Positions 58,573 through 64,000 of a stretch of DNA of 64,000 bases are shown in pieces; position 1 is the first letter of the stretch, and the number at the start of each line of letters is the position of its first letter. This stretch comes from Streptomyces sp. MspMP-M5 (GTDB taxonomy: Bacteria; Actinomycetota; Actinomycetes; Streptomycetales; Streptomycetaceae), in assembly GCF_000373585.1 (NCBI RefSeq), contig NZ_KB891907.1, positions 263,591 to 327,590 of the forward strand, in the 5' to 3' direction. Below the pieces are notes generated by a model that was not told the origin of the DNA, searched no databases, and saw nothing but the letters and a program-made list of their open reading frames with translations. A program made the translations under genes and the position numbers.

Positions 58573-58593
58573 TCGATATTCGTCGATTATCGA
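58573..58593. promoter_or_regulatory. Near-palindromic operator in the NIPSNAP/ArsR gap
   Basis: CGATATTCGTCGATTATCG (58574-58592), extended by T/A on each side, is palindromic except for one pair and the centre. It is very AT-rich for this genome, lies 31 bp upstream of the ArsR start and is preceded by a direct repeat ATATTCG-ATATTCG. It fits the winged-helix dimer site expected of an ArsR protein. Confidence 0.6.
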
Positions 58594-58624
58594 TGAACTA
58601 CTCAAGTCTGCCTACACTGACGCC

Positions 58625-58930
58625 ATGCGCTCTCTCGACCATCCGGAGCTCTCCGCGGTGTCACTGTCCGACGCCCTGGCGGCGCTGGCCGATCCGACCC
58701 GCCGCGCGATCGTGCGCGTACTCAACGACGGCCAGGAGCACCTCGCCGGCGACTTCACCCTCGGCGTCGCACAGTCCACGCTCAGCCACCACATGAAAAA
58801 GCTCCGGAGCGGCGGTATCGCGCGCAGCCGCCCGGAAGGCACCCGCTGCTGGGTCTCGCTACGCCTCGAATTCAACGAGCGATTCCCCGGCCTCCTGCAA
58901 ACCGTGCTCAACCTCGACACGGACACCTGA
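58625..58930 (+). CDS. ArsR-family winged-helix regulator
   Basis: A 101-residue ArsR-type protein: A-L-A-A-L-A-D-P-T-R-R-A-I-V-R-V-L-N-D, then V-A-Q-S-T-L-S-H-H-M-K-K-L-R-S-G-G-I, the standard recognition helix and wing. No C-x-C metal-binding motif is present, so the signal is probably not a thiophilic metal. ATG 58625 follows the AT-rich operator region, with no strong ribosome site, so it may be leaderless or short-leadered. It probably represses itself and the divergent NIPSNAP gene. Confidence 0.88.
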   Translation: MRSLDHPELSAVSLSDALAALADPTRRAIVRVLNDGQEHLAGDFTLGVAQSTLSHHMKKLRSGGIARSRPEGTRCWVSLRLEFNERFPGLLQTVLNLDTDT

Positions 58931-58960
58931 CCCCACACGCCAACCCGGAATCACGGCATG

Positions 58961-58990
58961 AGGGCCCCCGCCAGGTTCGGTGGGGGCCCT
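58961..58990. terminator. 12-bp bidirectional terminator
   Basis: The arms 58961-58972 and 58979-58990 pair over 12 bp with one G-T wobble around AGGTTC, followed by TTGTGT, between converging genes. Confidence 0.75.
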
Positions 58991-58998
58991 TTGTGTCG

Positions 58999-59790
58999 TC
59001 AGGCCGCGTCGGCCGCCGGTGGCCGGTCGTCGATGATGATGCGGGTGACGGGTGGGCACTCCTTGCCGGATTGGTAGTGAGCGGAGGATTTGTCGGTATC
59101 GACATTGCGTAGGGCGATGCCGATGCGGGCGTAGATCTCGCGGGCGAGTTGTTGGGTTCCGGGGGTGGCGGCGAGGTCCTGCTGGGTGGTGCGTAGGGCG
59201 TCGAGTACGGCGATGAGGGCGCGGCCGGAGATCTCGGCTTGGATGAGCCCGTTGGCCTCCTTGACGCCGGCCGGAAGTCGGAAGTGCTGGCCGCGACTGG
59301 ACTGGCCGACGAGGAAGTCCCAGTGGTCTCGGTGGCAGATGATCTGCGCGTATGCGATGCCGGCGGCAAGGGTGAGGAAGTCGTCGAAGTCGTCCGGCTC
59401 ACTGGGGCGTTGTTGTTGCTCCTTGGTGACCGGATTTGTGGCCGTTTCAGGTGCCTTGGCGGCTGTGAGATCGGCGCGTAGCCCCTCGACGGTGGTGCGG
59501 AGTTCGGTGAGCTGGGTGAGGATCTGTTGATCGCGATGCGGGTGTGGGGGTGCGGCGGGTTGCAGGCGTTGGGTGTCGTTGCGGATGCCTTGGAGTTCGC
59601 TGTGAATGGCGTCCGCTCTTGCCTGTGCGCCGACTGCTGCGTCGCGTGCGTTCTGGGCTGCGGTCATCGTCGCTTCTACGGTGCTCCGCATGCCGGCAAA
59701 GCTTCGGTCCAGCGCCGCGGTGATCGCTTGCTGTGCCTGGGCGATTGTTGTGACGAGTTCTCCGATGCTTCGTCCGATGCCGAATGTCAC
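58999..59790 (-). CDS. Coiled-coil protein of unknown function
   Basis: About 263 residues from GTG 59790 (V-T-F-G-I-G-R-S-I-G-E-L), preceded by a G-rich run. Residues 10-115 are Ala/Gln-rich and strongly coiled-coil, interrupted by a Pro/His linker. The C-terminal 125 residues form a globular domain (D-F-D-D-F-L-T-L-A-A-G-I-A-Y-A-Q-I-I-C-H-R-D-H-W) ending V-T-R-I-I-I-D-D-R. No known domain was recognised. The 294-bp gap to the divergent glycosyltransferase gene holds nothing else that I can see. Confidence 0.6.
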   Translation of the reverse strand: MTFGIGRSIGELVTTIAQAQQAITAALDRSFAGMRSTVEATMTAAQNARDAAVGAQARADAIHSELQGIRNDTQRLQPAAPPHPHRDQQILTQLTELRTTVEGLRADLTAAKAPETATNPVTKEQQQRPSEPDDFDDFLTLAAGIAYAQIICHRDHWDFLVGQSSRGQHFRLPAGVKEANGLIQAEISGRALIAVLDALRTTQQDLAATPGTQQLAREIYARIGIALRNVDTDKSSAHYQSGKECPPVTRIIIDDRPPAADAA

Positions 59791-60084
59791 ATGCCCCCCT
59801 GGTGTTGGTGGCCGGTGTTGCAGCGGGAGGCTCCCCGCTGATTGCCGGGGTGACGCGGCGAGTTTTGGACGCGGTGATCGCTGGGGCGTGTTGGCGCACG
59901 GGGCGTTGCGTGAGGAGCCTTCCTGGTGTGCCTGGGCGGTGCCCACGCCGTTTCCCTGCGCTGCCCCGCGCTGCGCTGCACCTCCGCGCGACCCAGCTGA
60001 ATTCCGGGTACCGAGAGTGAACCTTGGCCATGGGTTCATGTCATGATCCCGGATGGGCCAATCCCTCTCCGACAGGACCCGTGC

Positions 60085-60816
60085 ATGCGAACCATCAGCG
60101 TCATCACCGCCGTACACGAAGGTGGCCACCACTTCATCGGTGACACCTATGAATCCCTGCGCGAACAAAAGCTCCCGGCTGACTGGCAATGGGAGTGGTG
60201 CGTGCAGGAAGACGGCACCTCGGGCATTCCGGCCAAAAGCCTCCCAAATGACCCCAGGATCACCCTCGGGTCAGGACAGCGAGCGCGCATAGCGGTCACC
60301 CGCACCCACGCCCTCGCACGTGCGACGGGAGATCTGGTTCGCACGTTGGACGCGGACGATGTACTGCTGCCGGGCGCGCTGGAGCGGGACATCGAGACCC
60401 TGGAACGTGTTCCTTGGTGCGTATCCGCCTGCGTCGACCTGCACGAGGACGGGAGCACGGCGCCAGGCCCGTGCGACCCTGCCGGTGGCCCCGTGGAGCC
60501 CGCGCGCTTCTATCGCGAGGTCCTGGAGCAGCGCCTGTCCGTTCAGGCCACCACATTCGCCGCACACCGTCGCCTGGTACTGGCGCTCGGCGGCTGGCAG
60601 GCACTCTCCGGAGCCGAGACAGTTGCGCTGCTCCTTGCCGCGGAGGCGGTGGCACCCGGTGAGTTCATAGCCGAGCCGAGCGTCCTCTACCGCAAGCATC
60701 CCCACCAGACGACCGCATCCGACCACTACTGGGAACCGGCCGAGGCGGCCACCCGGATCGACGCGCTGGTGCAGCGCGCCACCGCCCTGCGGGAGTCAGG
60801 CTGGAAGTGGAAATAG
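60085..60816 (+). CDS. Family 2 glycosyltransferase
   Basis: A 243-residue GT-A-fold protein: I-S-V-I-T-A-V-H-E-G-G near the start, a long loop, T-H-A-L-A-R-A-T-G-D-L-V-R-T-L-D-A-D-D with the D-x-D metal/nucleotide-sugar motif, and later G-G-W. Single-domain and without membrane segments, it should act in the cytoplasm on an unknown acceptor. The start M-R-T-I-S-V is preceded by AGGA 7 nt upstream. It is not in a visible polysaccharide cluster. Confidence 0.82.
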   Translation: MRTISVITAVHEGGHHFIGDTYESLREQKLPADWQWEWCVQEDGTSGIPAKSLPNDPRITLGSGQRARIAVTRTHALARATGDLVRTLDADDVLLPGALERDIETLERVPWCVSACVDLHEDGSTAPGPCDPAGGPVEPARFYREVLEQRLSVQATTFAAHRRLVLALGGWQALSGAETVALLLAAEAVAPGEFIAEPSVLYRKHPHQTTASDHYWEPAEAATRIDALVQRATALRESGWKWK

Positions 60817-60911
60817 ATACCGTCGGAGCCACGGCTCACCCCAGGCGGCGGTGAGGTGAGCGGGCGCGAGCTCGTATCAGGCGGCGTGCGGCGTGAGGTC
60901 GGGCGCTCTCC

Positions 60912-61343
60912 TCACTGATCGGAACGGGCAGGGAGCAGACCGTCCGTGACCAGCCCCGCGAGGACCGCCTCGCCCAGGGCCTGGACGGCGGACTGCGGCC
61001 GGACCATCACCGTGAACTCCTTGACGCGACCGTCGTCGTCGAAGTGCAGCAGGTCGATGCCGTGGATCTGCCGGCCGTTCACGGTCGCCCGGAACACCAG
61101 GATCGCCGAGGGGGACTCGGTCCCGTCGGCGGTCGTCTGCGAGGCGCCGTCGTACTGCCCGATGTAACGGAAGTCCTCGAAGGTGCGCAGGAGGACGCCG
61201 AAGAGGCCCATCACCATGGGCTTGCCCTCGAAGGGCGTGAACTTCACTGGGCTGTAGAGCCGGATGTCCTCCGTGAACAGCTCGTCGAGGGCGGCGAGGT
61301 CACGGTCGTCGACGGCGGCGCGGAAGCGGTCTGCTGTGGTCAT
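60912..61343 (-). CDS. SnoaL-like (NTF2-fold) protein
   Basis: A 143-residue NTF2-like protein: R-F-R-A-A-V-D-D-R-D-L-A-A-L-D-E-L-F-T-E-D-I-R-L-Y-S-P-V, then G-I-D-L-L-H-F-D-D-D-G-R-V-K-E-F-T-V-M-V-R-P, as in SnoaL/limonene-epoxide-hydrolase-like small proteins. The enzymatic role is not assigned. ATG 61343 is preferred over GTG 61370, although the GAGGGAGAAG ribosome site is somewhat far. It is divergent from a PadR gene, its likely regulator. Confidence 0.83.
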   Translation of the reverse strand: MTTADRFRAAVDDRDLAALDELFTEDIRLYSPVKFTPFEGKPMVMGLFGVLLRTFEDFRYIGQYDGASQTTADGTESPSAILVFRATVNGRQIHGIDLLHFDDDGRVKEFTVMVRPQSAVQALGEAVLAGLVTDGLLPARSDQ

Positions 61344-61515
61344 GGCTTCTGGCTTCTCCCTCGTAATCACGGATGAGATTAGTCATTTTCTTGAGTACCA
61401 TGAGCGACGCCCCTGCGGGAAGAGCGGAAAGAGTCGGGGAGGGCGGACCGGGGGGCACGAGAGGTGACAAGGTGCAGCAAAGTGCAACAAGGGGCAAGCA
61501 GAGGAGGGCGATTCG

Positions 61516-62085
61516 ATGGCCTTGCGTCATGCCGTGCTGGCGGCGCTGCTCGATGAGGAGCTGAGTGGGTATCAGCTGGCCAAGGCTTTCGACCTGGGCG
61601 TGGCGAACTTCTGGTACGCCCAACCACAGCAGGTGTACACCGAGTTGGCCAGGCTGGAAAAGGACGGGCTGATCACGGGCCGCGAAGTGGTCCAGGACAC
61701 CCGGCCCAACAAACGCCTGTTCCAGGTCACCGACGCCGGCCTGGCGGAACTGGAACGCTTCACGGCCACCGCCACCAAACCCTCGTTCATCCGCGACGAC
61801 TTGGCCGTCAAGGTGCAGGCGGCCGACCACGTCGACACCGAGGCGCTGATTGCGCAGCTCACCGAGCGCGCCGCCTTCGCCCAGGCCAAGACCGACCTGT
61901 TCGGCCGGCTGCTGCACACGATGCGCGGAGAGCGCAGCGAAGAGGAGTTCCTGCGCCACGGCGAGCGCATCGGCCCGTATCTGACGTGCCTGCGCGGCCT
62001 GGCTTTCGAGCAGGGCAACCGCGACTGGTGCGAACGCACCGTCGCGATCCTGCGGGCCAGGCAGGTGGCCCGTGCCAGGCACTGA
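61516..62085 (+). CDS. PadR-family transcriptional regulator
   Basis: A 189-residue PadR protein: the winged helix is M-A-L-R-H-A-V-L-A-A-L-L-D-E-E-L-S-G-Y-Q-L-A-K and Y-A-Q-P-Q-Q-V-Y-T-E-L-A-R-L-E-K-D-G-L-I, with a long C-terminal helical dimerisation domain (Vir_act_alpha_C type). GAGGAGGG precedes ATG 61516. It probably controls the divergent SnoaL-like gene through the gap around 61344-61400, where a weak ATGA-N6-TCAT element is visible. Its end overlaps the SGNH gene start by 14 nt. Confidence 0.9.
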   Translation: MALRHAVLAALLDEELSGYQLAKAFDLGVANFWYAQPQQVYTELARLEKDGLITGREVVQDTRPNKRLFQVTDAGLAELERFTATATKPSFIRDDLAVKVQAADHVDTEALIAQLTERAAFAQAKTDLFGRLLHTMRGERSEEEFLRHGERIGPYLTCLRGLAFEQGNRDWCERTVAILRARQVARARH

Positions 62086-62870
62086 CCCGACCCATACCCG
62101 CTACGTCGCCTTGGGCGACAGCCAGACCGAGGGCCTCGGCGACGGCGACGACACGGTCGGCCTGCGTGGCTGGGCCGACCGGCTCGCCGAACACCTCGCA
62201 CAGCACGACTCCGGTCTGCGCTACGCCAACCTGGCCGTACGCGGCCGGCTCGCCGGACAGGTACGCGCCGAACAGCTCGCCCCGGCCCTGGCCCTGCAAC
62301 CCGACCTGGCCACCGTGGTCGCTGGTGTCAACGACCTCCTGCGTCCGCGATTCGACGCCGACGAGGTCGCCGGCCACCTGGCGGCGATGTTCGCCGCGCT
62401 CACCGCCCAGGGCGCCAGGGTCGCCACCCTCACCTTCCCCGACATCGCCCGCATCACCCCACTCGCCCGGCCGCTCAGCTCCCGCGTCACCGCACTCAAC
62501 GACCGCATCCGTCAGGCGGCCCGTCGCCATGGAGTCACCGTCGCCGAGACCAGTCACCACGCCGTGGTCACCGACCCCCGCCTGTGGAGCCCGGACCGGC
62601 TGCACGCCAGCCCCCTCGGCCACCAGCGGATCGCCGCCGCCGTGGCCCATGCTCTCGCCCTGCCCGACAGCGACGACACCTGGACCCATCCGCTGCCTCC
62701 GCCGCAAGACACCTGCCCCCGTCGGATGGCGCGCGGCCACGCACGAACTGCGCTGGGCCGCGGCCTTCCTCGGCCCCTGGCTGGGCAGACGCCTACGGGG
62801 CCGCTCGACCGGCGACGCTCGCACCGCCAAACGCCCCCACCTCGCCCCCGTACAGACACCTATGGCGTGA
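62072..62870 (+). CDS. SGNH/GDSL-type esterase, frameshifted near the C-terminus
   Basis: The catalytic domain is complete: G-D-S-Q-T-E-G (block I serine), a late G-V-N-D (block III) and D-R-L-H-A-S-P-L-G-H (block V Asp/His). GTG 62072 overlaps the PadR gene by 14 nt. After W-T-H-P-L-P-P-P the frame reads into Arg/Pro-rich nonsense. The expected tail (V-G-W-R-A-A-T-H-E-L-R-W, then F-L-G-P-W-L-G-R-R-L-R-G-R-S) is intact one frame over and ends at 62870. One extra base near 62697-62716 would explain this. If left in the original frame the protein has a long aberrant tail (to 63172), but the active site is retained. Confidence 0.75.
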
Positions 62871-62956
62871 CATACGGCTGTTGGGGAACCTGGAAAGTCC
62901 AGTCCCTTGCGGCGAACGGCTGGTGTCGGACCGGCGTCGGACGGTCCGCGCGCCCG

Positions 62957-62989
62957 CGCGCCCGGTGGGGCGAGGGCCCACCGGGCGCG
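62957..62989. terminator. Perfect 13-bp bidirectional terminator
   Basis: The arms 62957-62969 and 62977-62989 pair over 13 bp without mismatch around GCGAGGG, between the converging SGNH and lipoprotein genes. Confidence 0.75.
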
Positions 62990-63042
62990 TGCGGGGTATG
63001 GCGTGTGGCGTGTGGCGCGGAGATGCAGCCGCATGCCGGCGC

Positions 63043-63684
63043 TTACGGGTGGTACTTCTCCTCGACGGTCTCGGCAGCGCCGGACTTCGGGTTCATGGTG
63101 ACGCGGACGGTCACACTGCTGGTCTTGGCGGCCTTCTCCAACTGCTCCACGGTGCACTTGGAGGTGCCGTAGCCGTCCTTGCCGACGGTCACGGTACCGT
63201 CGTCGACCGAGCAGATCGCGGCCGCGCCGAGGATCCGTGTGGCGTTGGAGATCAGGAACGCCTGCTCCATACCGCCGCCCTGCGGCTTGACGGTCAGCTT
63301 GCCGGGGGCGAGGTACGTCAGCGTACCGATGATCGTGCGGTGGTTCCCCGCGTGGGCGACGCCGCTCCCGGTGCCGCGGCCGGCCCCGGCGTGCGTGCCG
63401 GAGCCCGAGCCTCGGGCAGCGGACGGTGCCGTACCGGTCTTGCCGCCGTTGTGGCCCTGCGAGCCGGAGTTGTCCGAGGAGGCGCCGCTCGTGGACTGGG
63501 GCGGATTCGAGGCGTTCTGAGAGTCGGCCGCGGCCGACGGGCTCGACGAGCCGGCGGGGCGCGCGGCCCCGGAACCCTGACCACAGGCCGTGACCCCCAA
63601 CCCCAGTGCAGCGGCGGTGACTACGGCGGCGGCGATGCGGCGTCCGGCGCGTCCGCGGAAGCGGCTGGTGGTGGCGGTGTTCAT
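63043..63684 (-). CDS. Putative secreted lipoprotein with low-complexity linker
   Basis: A 213-residue lipoprotein with a basic start, hydrophobic segment and lipobox V-T-A-C34. Residues 35-110 are a Ser/Gly/Ala/Asn-rich linker. The C-terminal 95 residues form a compact domain (I-I-G-T-L-T-Y-L-A-P-G-K-L-T-V, then I-C-S-V-D-D-G-T-V-T-V and S-K-C-T-V-E-Q-L-E-K) with two cysteines that could form a disulfide. AGGGAA precedes the ATG. No known domain was recognised; it resembles short secreted beta-rich proteins of actinobacteria. Confidence 0.75.
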   Translation of the reverse strand: MNTATTSRFRGRAGRRIAAAVVTAAALGLGVTACGQGSGAARPAGSSSPSAAADSQNASNPPQSTSGASSDNSGSQGHNGGKTGTAPSAARGSGSGTHAGAGRGTGSGVAHAGNHRTIIGTLTYLAPGKLTVKPQGGGMEQAFLISNATRILGAAAICSVDDGTVTVGKDGYGTSKCTVEQLEKAAKTSSVTVRVTMNPKSGAAETVEEKYHP

Positions 63685-63894
63685 GGTGGTTCCCTAAGAA
63701 TGTGAGGCGGTCCGGGAGGACCGGGTGTGGCTGATGGTGGGTTGCCCTTGAGGGCTCGAGAGGAATGGCCGCCCGGTCCTCCGGGACGCTCCGACCACTG
63801 ATTGAGAACTGCGGTCATCGCTGGTTAGGGACCTGTCGGCGGAGTGTTCTACGGACCACGGGAGTGTTGGTCACGGTGGAACGGAGCAACGCGG

Positions 63895-64000
63895 TTGAGC
63901 ACGCGGCAGGAGCGGATATGGGTCGGCATCGACGCCGGTAAGGGGCACCACTGGGCGGTGGCCCTCGACGCCGACGGCGAGACGCTGTTCTCGACGAAGG
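63895..64000 (+). mobile_element. IS110-family transposase, N-terminal part (3' cut by window edge)
   Basis: TTG 63895, with ACGGAG about 8 nt upstream, opens a frame reading I-W-V-G-I-D-A-G-K-G-H-H-W-A-V-A-L-D-A-D-G-E-T. This is the first RuvC-like strand of a DEDD IS110 transposase with its first catalytic aspartate in G-I-D. The gene runs off the right edge. IS110 elements lack long terminal inverted repeats, so the left boundary, somewhere in 63690-63890, cannot be set from this sequence. Confidence 0.85.

Noticed and set aside
61401..61515. Possible small gene starting at ATG 61401 before padR
   Set aside because: No ribosome site and the frame is Gly/Arg-rich; the segment is better explained as padR leader.

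Overview
The window is high-GC actinobacterial chromosome, almost certainly Streptomyces or a close relative. The evidence is strong G/C at third codon positions, many GTG and TTG starts, a 481-residue glyceraldehyde-3-phosphate dehydrogenase of the Streptomyces type, DUF6381- and DUF6328-like proteins, and a mycothiol-type formaldehyde dehydrogenase. No rRNA, tRNA or CRISPR array was seen. All assignments come from reading the sequence; no database search was run.

Left part (1-19000). An IclR-type regulator runs in from the left edge. It is followed by a same-strand cluster (537-8197) that can strip glycine betaine to glycine: a Rieske oxygenase, a folate-linked dimethylglycine dehydrogenase/oxidase, a sarcosine-oxidase-like flavoprotein, a formaldehyde dehydrogenase for the released C1 units, and a permease. 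Converging on it is a minus-strand asparagine/aspartate cluster (FadR-type regulator, L-asparaginase, aspartase, nitrilase-family amidase; 8248-12394). Then come gapdh with a perfect bidirectional terminator, a GlxA-type regulator divergent from a lipocalin-like protein, an acyl-adenylating enzyme and an acetyltransferase.

Middle part (19000-37600). An ene-reductase is followed by a decay zone (20870-23101) with a frameshifted Lrp gene, hydrolase and transposase scraps and a broken serine hydrolase. Next are a rhomboid-like protein divergent from a TetR gene across a perfect 19-bp palindrome, a secreted adenosine deaminase, an acetyltransferase, and a PLP decarboxylase plus two alpha/beta hydrolases divergent from a LysR gene. 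After these lie a Fic-like toxin with a 20-codon antitoxin remnant behind an intact-looking operator, and a CitA/CitB-type two-component pair divergent from an NMT1-type ABC importer.

Right part (37600-64000). The most interesting locus is the minus-strand block 46322-37624: alpha/beta hydrolase, AAA-like NTPase with an unusual Walker A, 1079-residue STAND NTPase, two trypsin-like proteases with N-terminal adaptor regions, and an M15 peptidase lipoprotein. The last five genes overlap or nearly abut. It resembles the NTPase-protease biological-conflict systems described from multicellular bacteria, in a combination I do not recognise. Beyond it are a VOC protein, a helical-repeat membrane protein, a Clp ATPase, a P450 with a His-His I-helix, a GGCCACC repeat array, an acetyltransferase frameshifted at a nine-G tract, an M64 peptidase, NIPSNAP/ArsR and SnoaL/PadR pairs, an SGNH hydrolase with a shifted tail, a lipoprotein, and the start of an IS110 transposase at the right edge.
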